This document shows, one piece after another, positions 1 through 6,897 of a DNA stretch of 9,816 nucleotides. Position 1 is the first letter of the stretch; every line of letters begins with the position of its first letter. The notes under the pieces are model-generated. The model was not told where the DNA came from and searched no databases. It was given only the letters and a program-made list of their open reading frames with translations. Location: the NCBI GenBank assembly GCA_004298605.1, contig SCPW01000403.1, positions 1 through 9,816 on the forward strand, written 5' to 3'. Source of the stretch: Gallionella sp. (GTDB taxonomy: Bacteria > Pseudomonadota > Gammaproteobacteria > Burkholderiales > Gallionellaceae). The position numbers and the translations under genes were made by a program.

Positions 1-68
1 GCTGATACCCGGTCAGGCACATTCATGGATTTTGCGGCAAGGGCGGCGGCGCGCGGGAGTTGCGCGGG

Positions 69-93
69 GCAAGCCGCATCGGGCGCGGCTTGC
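69..93 (-). terminator. Hairpin just after the olsB-like stop; possible weak terminator
   Basis: A perfect 9-bp inverted repeat (arms 69-77 and 85-93, 7-nt loop) starts 4 nt past the stop codon of the leftward acyltransferase gene. The stem is GC-rich, as in an intrinsic terminator, but no T-run follows it on the minus strand. It may be a weak or Rho-assisted terminator or a 3' end stabiliser. Its position supports the end of the transcript; the function is inferred. Confidence 0.4.
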
Positions 94-97
94 GGGC

Positions 98-850
98 TTA
101 CATTTTGAGGAAGTGTTTGGCGTAGCGGCTGCTTATGCGCGATACCGGCAGCAAGACGAGCAGGTCGGCGGTGTTGAATTCCGGATCCCACGCCGGTGCG
201 CCGCAAATATAAGCGCCGAGCCGCAGGTAGCCTTTGAGCAAGGGAGGGACCGGCGCATCGAGATACGGGTTCAGGGCGTGCAGCGGCAGCGGGCAACGGG
301 GAAATGCGCTGTATTCGACGGGGGCGGCATAGACCCGGTGCAGCTTGCGGTAGACGCTTGCCGCGACATGGCCGCCATCCGCCATGCTGATGCTGGCGCA
401 GCCGATCAGATATTCGTGGCGGTTTTGCAGCATGTATTGGGCGAGGCCGCCCCATAACTGGGTAATCGTCGCGCCGTCGCGGTAATCGCGGTGTACGCAG
501 GCGCGGCCGACTTCCACCATGCGGTCGCTCAGATGCAGCAGGCGGGTCAGGTCGAATTCGGTCTGCGAATAGTAGCCGCCGATTTTTTCTGCCCGGTCGG
601 GCGGGAGGATGCGGTACGTGCCCACGACCCTGTTGCTGTCGCTTTCGCGCACCAATAAATGCTCGCAGTATTTGTCGAAAATATCGCGGTCTATCCCTTC
701 TTTCGCGCCGGGCAGGTTTGCGCCCATTTCCTCGGCGAACACCTTGTAACGCAGGCGTTGCGCCTCGAGCACTTCCGCCTTGCCGCGCGCCAGGGCGGCC
801 ATCAAACGGCGCCGGGCAACGGGTTGGATTTGTCGGTCAAGTTCCGGCAT
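98..850 (-). CDS. OlsB-like GNAT-family N-acyltransferase (COG3176 'putative hemolysin' type)
   Basis: A 250-residue protein of the acyl-ACP-dependent N-acyltransferase family that includes OlsB. OlsB attaches a 3-hydroxyacyl chain to the alpha-amino group of ornithine, the first step of ornithine-lipid synthesis, at the cytoplasmic face of the inner membrane. Family-like segments are visible: LRYKVFAEEMGAN (33-45), VVGTYRILPP (75-84), VEVGRACVHRDYR (112-124), LWGGLAQYM (132-140) and GCASI (150-154). The start at 850 is chosen because AGAGGTG lies 5 nt upstream and the recognisable family sequence begins soon after. The frame is open further, to 1024, but that extension runs into the neighbouring gene and looks non-coding. 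It lies 94 nt downstream of a PlsC-type acyltransferase on the same strand, which could perform the second, O-acylation step. Substrate identity (ornithine or another amino acid) is inferred. The family is also often annotated simply as hemolysin-like or GNAT. Confidence 0.8.
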   Translation of the reverse strand: MPELDRQIQPVARRRLMAALARGKAEVLEAQRLRYKVFAEEMGANLPGAKEGIDRDIFDKYCEHLLVRESDSNRVVGTYRILPPDRAEKIGGYYSQTEFDLTRLLHLSDRMVEVGRACVHRDYRDGATITQLWGGLAQYMLQNRHEYLIGCASISMADGGHVAASVYRKLHRVYAAPVEYSAFPRCPLPLHALNPYLDAPVPPLLKGYLRLGAYICGAPAWDPEFNTADLLVLLPVSRISSRYAKHFLKM

Positions 851-855
851 GGCAT

Positions 856-862
856 CACCTCT
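856..862 (-). promoter_or_regulatory. Ribosome binding site deciding the olsB-like start
   Basis: AGAGGTG on the minus strand, 5 nt before the ATG at 850. It favours this start over the upstream in-frame ATG at 1024, which would add 58 residues with no family resemblance. Confidence 0.65.
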
Positions 863-944
863 GATTGGTTGAAGAGGCTTGCAGGTTATTAGATATCTGT
901 TGCAATGCGATGATGGGAATATGAAGATGGTGTGAATCGCGCCC

Positions 945-1703
945 CTACGGCAGGTTTTGCAACTCTTGTGCGATGGCTCCTTGTGCGGTGCGCGCCAGCA
1001 CGCGGCGGTTTCTATCAGTTGCAATCAGCGCGGGGGTGAATACGGCCAACGCGTTGAGTTGCCCGCATCGCAGGATGCGGCAGACCGACTGAAACAGCGT
1101 CGAGTCGCCGGTGAAAGCGGCGGCGGCGCTCGGCCCGCCCCCCTCGCCCTGATAGCGCAGCGCAATCGGGTACAGCCTTACCTCCGCATCGATGGCGGGC
1201 TGGATGAGCGACGCGTGGAAATGCCCGACCTGGCTGCCGTCTGTGGAGGTGCCTTCCGGGAATAGCCCCACGCAAACGCCCTGTTCGAGCAGGGTGCAGA
1301 TATGCCGGTTGATCGATGCGGCATCCTGGCGCAGGGCGCGCTCGATGAAGATCGTGCCGCCGCGCTCGCATAGCCAGCCGATGACCGGCCAGCCGCGCAC
1401 TTCCGATTTGGCGATAAAGCGCGATGGGTGGACCGCGTTCAGCACAAAAATATCCAGCCATGAAACATGGTTGGCGACCATCAGGCAGCCGCTTTCACCG
1501 CGCGCGGGCTGCTGCCCCTCGATCTGGATGCCGATGTTGAGGATGCCCAGCAGTTGCCTGCTCCATTTCTTCAAGGTGCGGCGCTGCCTGGTTCGGTTCA
1601 GGTGCGGGTAAAAAATTGCCAGCAATATCCCGTGCAAAAGGTGCAGGGCGAGGCGCGCGCCCCGGAACATGCTGGCCAGCATGTTCGCCGATGGCTTACG
1701 CAT
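945..1703 (-). CDS. PlsC-family 1-acyl-glycerol-3-phosphate / lyso-lipid O-acyltransferase (OlsA-like candidate)
   Basis: A 252-residue membrane-associated acyltransferase. The PlsC signature blocks are clear: NHVSWLD (78-84, catalytic His79 and Asp84), GGTIFIER (115-122), FPEGTS (148-153) and YPIALRY (178-184). A hydrophobic stretch near residues 15-31 would anchor it at the inner membrane. The family moves a fatty acyl chain from acyl-ACP or acyl-CoA to the hydroxyl of a lyso-lipid. Because an OlsB-like gene follows on the same strand, an OlsA role (lyso-ornithine lipid to ornithine lipid) is plausible, but an ordinary lysophosphatidate acyltransferase cannot be excluded. The ATG at 1703 is preferred: it overlaps the stop of the upstream phosphodiesterase gene by 8 nt, suggesting translational coupling. 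ATGs at 1724 and 1682 are in the same frame and neither has a better ribosome site. Confidence 0.85.
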   Translation of the reverse strand: MRKPSANMLASMFRGARLALHLLHGILLAIFYPHLNRTRQRRTLKKWSRQLLGILNIGIQIEGQQPARGESGCLMVANHVSWLDIFVLNAVHPSRFIAKSEVRGWPVIGWLCERGGTIFIERALRQDAASINRHICTLLEQGVCVGLFPEGTSTDGSQVGHFHASLIQPAIDAEVRLYPIALRYQGEGGGPSAAAAFTGDSTLFQSVCRILRCGQLNALAVFTPALIATDRNRRVLARTAQGAIAQELQNLP

Positions 1704-2991
1704 GGCGGGCTGCCACCATTTCAAGCTGGCGCAGGTGGCGCTGTTCGATGAGCAGGCTGTTGCCGGGCAGCAGGGTCAACGGGTTGGCGTAGCGTGCGGT
1801 TTCGATCTGGGCTTTGGTGATTTCGCGCAGCAAATCCTGCCCGGCGCCGATCCCGATGTAGCGGCCTTGTTCGGTGATGATGAAGCCGTCGGTGAAATGC
1901 CGGATTTCAGATTCGCTCAAAAACCCGCTCAATTCATTGATGGGGGTGGATTTTTCCACCAGCAATGGCGCCGCGTTCATGATGTCGGCGCAGGGTTTTT
2001 CGCCGGGCGGCTCGCGGCGGCAGAGCCGGGCAAAGCTGTCCACAAACTCATAACGGTTGATCAGCCCGACCGGGCGCCCGTTCTTGACGACAGGAATGGC
2101 GCGCAAGTTTTTATCTTCTGAAAATCGGGCGAAGATTTTCCCGGTTTCCATTTCCGGCTGGACCGGCTCGACATAACGCAGGACGGTTTCCACCGCGATG
2201 TTGCGGGGGGTGCTGTAGGGTTGTTCGACACAATAGTTTGTATTGGCCAGGCGGCCGGTCCCGGCGGGCGGGTTCAACGGCGGCACCGGGCTGGGGCGGG
2301 CGATAAAATAGCCTTGCCCGCAAGCGATGCCGATGTCGCGCACGACCCTGAATTCGGCATCCGTTTCGATCCCTTCCGCGATCACTTGCGTGCCGGAGCT
2401 TTGCGCGATGCTGTGGATCGACTTTAAAAACTGCCGTTTGAGAGGGTCGGCATTGACGCCCTGCACAAAATGCATGTCTATTTTCACAAACTCGGGGCGC
2501 AGTTCGGACCAGAGACGCAGGCTCGAAAAGCCTTCGCCCAAATCGTCCATCGCAATCTGGAACCCCATGCCGCGGTAGTGTAGCAGCGCGTTGCGCATAC
2601 CTTCGAAATCGAAGGTGGGCTGGTTTTCGGTCACCTCGATGATGACCCGTTTCGGGTCGACACCGAGCTTTTCGAGATAAGCCAGCGTCTGCCCGTTTTT
2701 AAAATTGGGGTTCATCAAGGTTCGCGGGCTGACATTCAGGAACAATTTACCGGGCAGGTTCTGGGCGGAAAAAGACTCCAGAACGATCTGGCGGCTCAAC
2801 ATCTCGGTTTCCAGTTCGAGCCCCCGTTGCCTGGCCGCGCCAAACAAATTGGCGGGCGAATGCAGCGGGCTGTCGGCGGGGCCGCGTATCAGCCCCTCAA
2901 AGCCGATAAACGCGCCGCTGGAAAGATCCATGATCGGCTGGAAAAGCGTGGAGAGGTTGCGCTGGTCGAGTATGTCCTGAAGTGATTTCAT
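1696..2991 (-). CDS. EAL-domain cyclic-di-GMP phosphodiesterase with CBS-pair region and vestigial GGDEF start
   Basis: A 431-residue cytoplasmic signalling protein. Residues about 10-240 form an EAL domain, which hydrolyses c-di-GMP to pGpG. The signature is EGL (32-34), and the other expected active-site residues are visible: Asn86 (NVSP), Glu119 (IIEVTEN), Asp149-Asp150 in DDLGEGFSS, Lys170 (VKID), Glu206 (AEGIET) and Gln226 (GQGYF). An active phosphodiesterase is therefore likely. Residues about 265-390 resemble a CBS pair, a ligand-sensing module. Residues about 396-411 read IETARYANPLTLLPGN, which matches the opening of the GGDEF domain in EAL-CBS-GGDEF proteins, but the protein ends about 20 residues later and no GGDEF body is present. 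The start at 2991 has only a weak AGGG upstream. The 3' end overlaps the PlsC-type gene by 8 nt, so the two are probably co-transcribed. Confidence 0.88.
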   Translation of the reverse strand: MKSLQDILDQRNLSTLFQPIMDLSSGAFIGFEGLIRGPADSPLHSPANLFGAARQRGLELETEMLSRQIVLESFSAQNLPGKLFLNVSPRTLMNPNFKNGQTLAYLEKLGVDPKRVIIEVTENQPTFDFEGMRNALLHYRGMGFQIAMDDLGEGFSSLRLWSELRPEFVKIDMHFVQGVNADPLKRQFLKSIHSIAQSSGTQVIAEGIETDAEFRVVRDIGIACGQGYFIARPSPVPPLNPPAGTGRLANTNYCVEQPYSTPRNIAVETVLRYVEPVQPEMETGKIFARFSEDKNLRAIPVVKNGRPVGLINRYEFVDSFARLCRREPPGEKPCADIMNAAPLLVEKSTPINELSGFLSESEIRHFTDGFIITEQGRYIGIGAGQDLLREITKAQIETARYANPLTLLPGNSLLIEQRHLRQLEMVAARHA

Positions 2992-3180
2992 CGTGGTTGC
3001 CCTGTGGGTTGTGTCCGGGCATCAGGATAATGGCCGAATGTTTCAACCGGATTAAGCCCATGGAAACGGGTCGGTGCCCGGCACGAGGAAAAACTGGTAG
3101 CATGAAACCGGCTTGTTGCAAGACGAAAAACCGGGGGAAGTTCATTGTGATTTGTTGATTACCACTGAGGGGGTTGAAAA
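2992..3180. promoter_or_regulatory. Intergenic region between divergent phosphodiesterase and four-domain hydrolase genes
   Basis: A stretch of 189 nt separates two genes transcribed away from each other, so promoters for both should lie here. I could not pick out a convincing sigma-70 or sigma-54 promoter by eye on either strand. Only a short imperfect palindrome (GTGCC-C-GGCAC, near 3074) and the ribosome site at 3167 are visible. A leftward open frame at 2897-3145 does not look like a gene. Confidence 0.4.
3167..3173 (+). promoter_or_regulatory. Ribosome binding site of the four-domain hydrolase
   Basis: GAGGGGG, 7 nt before the ATG at 3181. It supports this start and therefore supports the absence of a longer N-terminal secretion signal. 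Confidence 0.6.
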
Positions 3181-6048
3181 ATGAAAAGCGCGAACATAAA
3201 AATGTTGCTGTTGATGCGGGGCAATGCCGGCAAGGAGGTTGCCGGGCTCAAGAAAGCTTTGCGCGAGGCGTTGGGCGAAGGCGCGCATGCCTATCCCGGC
3301 TTGGCCGATGGCGATAAATTCGACGCGGACACCGAGACCGCCCTGCGGGTCTGGCAGGCCGGCGTGGGTTTGGTCGCGGACGGGATTGCCGGGCCGCGCA
3401 CCCTGTCCGCACTGGGCATTTCGCCGCCGGCGAAGCTGGCCGTCAGCGTGGATACCGCCACGGTAAGCAAGCTGTTCCCCTACACCAGAACATCAAGCAT
3501 CGCCAAAAATCTGCCTTACGTGACGGCGGCGCTGGCGGCTTTCGGCCTGACCGACGTTGGCATGATCTGCGCCGCGCTGGGCACGATACGCGCCGAGACC
3601 GAAGGTTTCGTGCCGATCGCCGAATTGCCTTCCCATTTCAACACGCTGCCCGGCCAGGCCGCCTTCAGCGCCTACGAGCGCAAGCTGGGCAACAAGAATC
3701 CGGGCGACGGGGCGCGTTATCGCGGGCGGGGTTATGTGCAATTGACCGGGCGCGACAATTACACCCGGTTCGGCGAGATGCTCGACATTCCGCTCGCGGA
3801 CAACCCGGATAGCGCCTGCGCGCCGGAAGTCGCCGCCTGCCTGCTGGCCGCCTATCTCGATGCGAACAGGGAAAAACTGGCCAAGGCGCTCGCCGGGGAT
3901 GACCTGAAGGCCGCGCGCAAAGTGGTCAACGGCGGCAGCCACGGCCTGGAGCGGTTTTCCGATGCTTTCCTCAAGGGGCAAAAGGCGTGGGCCGCCGCAG
4001 TTCCGCTGGCGGGCGCAGCGCGCAAGGCGGCTCCCGTCGCGGCGCGGCGCGCCACCCTCAATGTGGCGCGCGACCCGGCGGACTTGCGCGACCGCCCGTA
4101 CACGCCGCCGCCGCGCTCGCTGCCGGAGATGTTTCCGGCGGATGGCGACATCAAGCATTTCATGGGCGCCTACACCGGGGCCGGGCTCGTTCTGGATCAG
4201 GGGCAGGAGGGGGCATGCACCGGGTTCGGCCTGGCCTGCGTCATCAATTACCTGCGTTGGCGGTCCGTCGGAATGCCGAAAAAACTCGAACCGGTAAGCC
4301 CGCGCATGTTGTACCACTTTGCCAGGCGTTTCGACGAATACGAGGGCGAGGACTACGATGGTTCGAGCTGCCGGGGCGCGCTCAAGGGCTGGTACCACAA
4401 CGGCGTTTGCCTCGAATCGAACTGGCCTTACGCGGCGGAGGCCGACACCCTGCCCGTGCCGGGCTGGGACAGCGATGCCGCCGAACGGACGCTGGGCGTG
4501 TATTACCGGATAGACACCCAGGCCATCACCGACTTGCAGGCGGCGATTCTGGAAGTCGGCGCAATCTATGCTTCAGGGTATACCCATCAAGGCTGGGATA
4601 CGGTGGAGACCAGCGCCAAGCCGCCCGCATCCCATGCCGGTCTGCCGGTGATAGCCTACGACGGCAAACCGTCGCGCAGCGGCGGCCACGCTTTTGCGCT
4701 GGTGGGTTTCAACCGGGACGGTTTCGTGATCCAGAATTCCTGGGGCGACAAATGGGGGGCCGGCGGTTTCGCCGTGATCGGCTATGCGGATTGGCTGGCG
4801 CACGCCATGGACGCCTGGGTCGCCGCGATGGGTGTGCCGGGCGTCGTGTCGGGCCGTCTCGCGACCGGCGGAAAAAAACGGGCGGGCGGCGCATCCGCCG
4901 CTTTCCACGCCAACTGGTGGGACGAGGAAACGGCCTACCGGCACAGCATCGTGCTGGGCAACAACGGCCATGTCCGCCGCTTCGACAAGCTGGACGGTGT
5001 AACCCGCACCTTGCAGAACCAGGCATGCGTTCTGCCGGACACCTGGTTCCGGCAGAACGCGCGCGAGAAAAAACGCTTGGTGATCTACGCCCACGGCGGC
5101 CTCAACAGCGAAGCGGACGCGATCGGGCGCGCCCGGGCCATGGGGCGTTATTTTCTAGGGAACGGCTGCTATCCATTGTTCCTGGTGTGGAAGAGCGGGC
5201 TGCTCGAATCCTTCGGCAACATGCTGAAGGACAAAGCCAGACCCGGCGCGGCGGGCATGGCAGGCGGATTTGCCGACTGGTTGAACGACAAGGTCACCGA
5301 TCCGGTCATCGAAAAAACCATCGGGCGCCCGCTCGCCCGTCCGCTGTGGAGCGAAATGAAGGAAAACGCGGAACTGGCGGCGGAAAGCGGTCGCGGCGGC
5401 GACCTGCTGACCGAAGCGCTGCGCGCGCTGGCAGGCAGTTGGGGCGACCGGTTCGAGCTGCATCTGGTCGGCCATTCCGCCGGTTCCATCGCATTGGGCA
5501 GGCTGCTGGGCAACCTGGCGCAAAAAGGCCTGTCCGGCAGCGTCAAATCCGTCCATTTGTACGCTCCGGCCTGCACGGTCGCCTTTGCCAACCGGCATTA
5601 CGCGCCACACGCGGAAATCATGCGCAAGCTCCATCTGGACATCCTGTCGGACCGGCGCGAGAAAGATGACAACGTGGCGACCGTCTACCAGAAATCGCTG
5701 CTCTATTTTGTTTCCAACGCGCTGGAAGCCGATTTGCGCATGCCTATTCTCGGGCTGGAGAATGTCTTCAACCCGCGGTATTGTGGCTGGGATGGCGCGT
5801 CGAGCACCGCCGAAGCCATCACCAATTGGCGCAATGCCGCAGACATCAGTAAACTGAAAGAGCGCCTGACTATCCACGACGAGGAGAAAATCCTCACCCG
5901 GCGCGGCAACGGCGCAGACCAGCGGGAGAAGACCGACAGCGCATCACACGGCGGCTTCGACAACAATATCGGGGTTGTCAGCAAAACGCTGGAGCGGATC
6001 ACCGGCGCGAAACTCGATCTGCCGGTCGATGACTTGGTAGGGTTTTAG
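3181..6048 (+). CDS. Four-domain hydrolase: peptidoglycan-binding, GH19 chitinase/lysozyme, papain-like C1A protease, alpha/beta serine hydrolase
   Basis: A 955-residue protein with four recognisable parts. Residues about 8-80 resemble a PG_binding_1 repeat (FDADTETALRVWQ, DGIAGPRTLSALG). Residues about 95-270 are GH19-like: AETEGF with putative catalytic Glu139 and Glu148, YRGRGYVQLTGRDNY (180-194) and VVNGGSHGLERF (248-259). Residues about 295-550 are a C1A peptidase with the full papain set: Gln340, Cys346 (GQEGACTGFG), His503 (GGHAFALVGF) and Asn519 (QNSWGDKWG). Residues about 630-945 are an alpha/beta hydrolase-like domain with YAHGG (636-640), nucleophile elbow GHSAG (Ser766), an acid probably near Asp820-Asp824, and a likely His923 in SHGGFDN. 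Residues 272-292 are an Ala/Arg-rich linker. No signal peptide or membrane segment is evident. The domain set suggests attack on cell wall, protein and an ester or lipid, perhaps as an interbacterial effector or lytic enzyme; this is inference. It is a single-gene unit with no adjacent immunity or secretion gene. Confidence 0.85.
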   Translation: MKSANIKMLLLMRGNAGKEVAGLKKALREALGEGAHAYPGLADGDKFDADTETALRVWQAGVGLVADGIAGPRTLSALGISPPAKLAVSVDTATVSKLFPYTRTSSIAKNLPYVTAALAAFGLTDVGMICAALGTIRAETEGFVPIAELPSHFNTLPGQAAFSAYERKLGNKNPGDGARYRGRGYVQLTGRDNYTRFGEMLDIPLADNPDSACAPEVAACLLAAYLDANREKLAKALAGDDLKAARKVVNGGSHGLERFSDAFLKGQKAWAAAVPLAGAARKAAPVAARRATLNVARDPADLRDRPYTPPPRSLPEMFPADGDIKHFMGAYTGAGLVLDQGQEGACTGFGLACVINYLRWRSVGMPKKLEPVSPRMLYHFARRFDEYEGEDYDGSSCRGALKGWYHNGVCLESNWPYAAEADTLPVPGWDSDAAERTLGVYYRIDTQAITDLQAAILEVGAIYASGYTHQGWDTVETSAKPPASHAGLPVIAYDGKPSRSGGHAFALVGFNRDGFVIQNSWGDKWGAGGFAVIGYADWLAHAMDAWVAAMGVPGVVSGRLATGGKKRAGGASAAFHANWWDEETAYRHSIVLGNNGHVRRFDKLDGVTRTLQNQACVLPDTWFRQNAREKKRLVIYAHGGLNSEADAIGRARAMGRYFLGNGCYPLFLVWKSGLLESFGNMLKDKARPGAAGMAGGFADWLNDKVTDPVIEKTIGRPLARPLWSEMKENAELAAESGRGGDLLTEALRALAGSWGDRFELHLVGHSAGSIALGRLLGNLAQKGLSGSVKSVHLYAPACTVAFANRHYAPHAEIMRKLHLDILSDRREKDDNVATVYQKSLLYFVSNALEADLRMPILGLENVFNPRYCGWDGASSTAEAITNWRNAADISKLKERLTIHDEEKILTRRGNGADQREKTDSASHGGFDNNIGVVSKTLERITGAKLDLPVDDLVGF

Positions 6049-6106
6049 GGAGCCGGAATTTTCTAAAATACCATTTATAAAATTGCGCCATACCAACCGA
6101 AACCCG

Positions 6107-6163
6107 CCCCCTCCCCAACCCTCTCTCGCACGCGCAGCGTGCGAGAGAGGGTTGGGGAGGGGG
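6107..6163. repeat. Perfect 57-nt inverted repeat (27-bp arms, 3-nt loop) between convergent genes
   Basis: Arms 6107-6133 and 6137-6163 are exactly complementary around the loop GCA. The outer part is C-rich on the left and G-rich on the right (CCCCCTCCCCAACCC...). As RNA it would form a very stable hairpin from either strand. It sits 58 nt after the four-domain hydrolase stop and 25 nt after the radC stop, so it is well placed as a bidirectional transcription barrier or transcript protector. There is no T-run on either side. The C-rich composition and perfect symmetry resemble dispersed palindromic repeats seen in many proteobacterial genomes. Whether it recurs in this genome cannot be seen here. 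Confidence 0.85.
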
Positions 6164-6188
6164 GTGAAGATTCATGCGTTACACGGGG

Positions 6189-6863
6189 TTATATCAACCC
6201 CTTTTCAGCGAACGACAGGGTTTGTCCGACCGCCACCACGAAGTGGTCCAGCACGCGCACATCGACCAGCCCGAGTGCCTGTTTGAGGGCGGAGGTCAGA
6301 TGCTGGTCGGCCCGGCTGGGTTCGGCGACGCCGGAGGGATGGTTGTGCGCCAGAATGACGGCGGCGGCGTTGAGCGCCAGCGCGCGTTTGACCACTTCGC
6401 GCGGATACACGCTGGTCTGGCTGAGCGTGCCGTGGAACAACTCTTCCGAGGCGATCACGCGATGTTGCGTGTCGAGAAACAGCACTAAAAAAACTTCCTG
6501 ATGGCGCCCGCCGAGCAACAACTGCAAATAGTCGCGCACCGCGCGCGGCGAGTTGAGCGCGTCGCCGCGCTGCAGCTCCTCTTTCAAGGCGCGCAGCGAC
6601 ATTTCCTTCACGGCTTGCAGTTGCACGAACTTTGCCTGCCCCATGCCGTGCATCGCGCAGAAATCCGTCTCGCTGGCGGCGAATAATTGCGTGAGGCCGC
6701 CAAACCGGGCGAGCAACTCGCGCGCCAGATCCACCGCGCTTTTGCCGACCACGCCAGTGCGCAAAAAAATCGCCAGCAATTCGGCGTCGGACAGCGATGC
6801 CGCGCCGCGCTGCAACAGTTTTTCCCGGGGGCGTTCGCCTTCCGGCCAGTCTGTGATTGCCAT
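6189..6863 (-). CDS. radC: RadC family JAB/MPN-domain protein
   Basis: A 224-residue protein, the usual RadC length. The N-terminal part carries the conserved [12 protein letters not shown] opening (6-17) and [16 protein letters not shown] (22-37), followed by a helix-hairpin-helix-like stretch. The C-terminal JAB domain has the intact JAMM metal site: AHNHPSG with His173 and His175, Ser183 and Asp186 at the canonical spacing, and an upstream Glu at 140/141. RadC was once linked to DNA repair; its real cellular role is unsettled, and a metal-dependent hydrolase activity is expected from the fold. The ATG at 6863 is chosen because the family N-terminus ([13 protein letters not shown]) begins there. 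The frame stays open upstream to 6938, but that part overlaps the coaBC start. The gene is divergent from coaBC, with 34 nt between them. Confidence 0.93.
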   Translation of the reverse strand: MAITDWPEGERPREKLLQRGAASLSDAELLAIFLRTGVVGKSAVDLARELLARFGGLTQLFAASETDFCAMHGMGQAKFVQLQAVKEMSLRALKEELQRGDALNSPRAVRDYLQLLLGGRHQEVFLVLFLDTQHRVIASEELFHGTLSQTSVYPREVVKRALALNAAAVILAHNHPSGVAEPSRADQHLTSALKQALGLVDVRVLDHFVVAVGQTLSFAEKGLI

Positions 6864-6897
6864 GACACACCCACTTTCTTGTAAGATGCGCGGCATT
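6864..6897. promoter_or_regulatory. Short divergent control region between radC and coaBC
   Basis: Only 34 nt separate the two start codons, so the promoters must overlap the opposite coding sequences or each other. A possible coaBC promoter is TTGCCA (6857-6862) with TAAGAT (6882-6887), spacer 19 nt. It would begin transcription only a few bases before the ATG at 6898. On the minus strand CATAAT (6900-6895) is a fair -10 for radC, but no good -35 is seen. All of this is read by eye. Confidence 0.3.

Noticed and set aside
851..944. Possible promoter or half of a GGGCGCGATT-type dispersed repeat between the two acyltransferase genes
   Set aside because: The sequence GAATCGCGCCCCTAC (934-948) resembles half of a common intergenic repeat, but the second half is missing. 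Candidate -35/-10 boxes (TTCCCA, 18 nt, TATCTA) are too poor to call.
2897..3145. 82-codon minus-strand open frame spanning the upstream intergenic region
   Set aside because: It has no ribosome site and no domain, and mostly covers the intergenic DNA and the start of the phosphodiesterase gene in another frame.
3987..5669. Long open frame (560 codons) in another plus-strand frame inside the four-domain hydrolase gene
   Set aside because: Its Arg/Gly/Ala-rich translation is the typical shadow of GC-rich coding DNA. The overlapping frame has clear domains and catalytic motifs; this one has none.
3181..6048. Four-domain gene as part of a prophage lysis cassette
   Set aside because: GH19 plus peptidoglycan-binding recalls endolysins, but there are no holin, spanin, tail or integrase genes around it, and the protein is far longer than an endolysin.
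6049..6106. AT-rich patch after the four-domain gene (CCATTTATAAAATTG) as a promoter or attachment site
   Set aside because: It lies between convergent genes, no -35 match sits at proper spacing, and no direct repeat was seen on the other side of the gene to support an att site.
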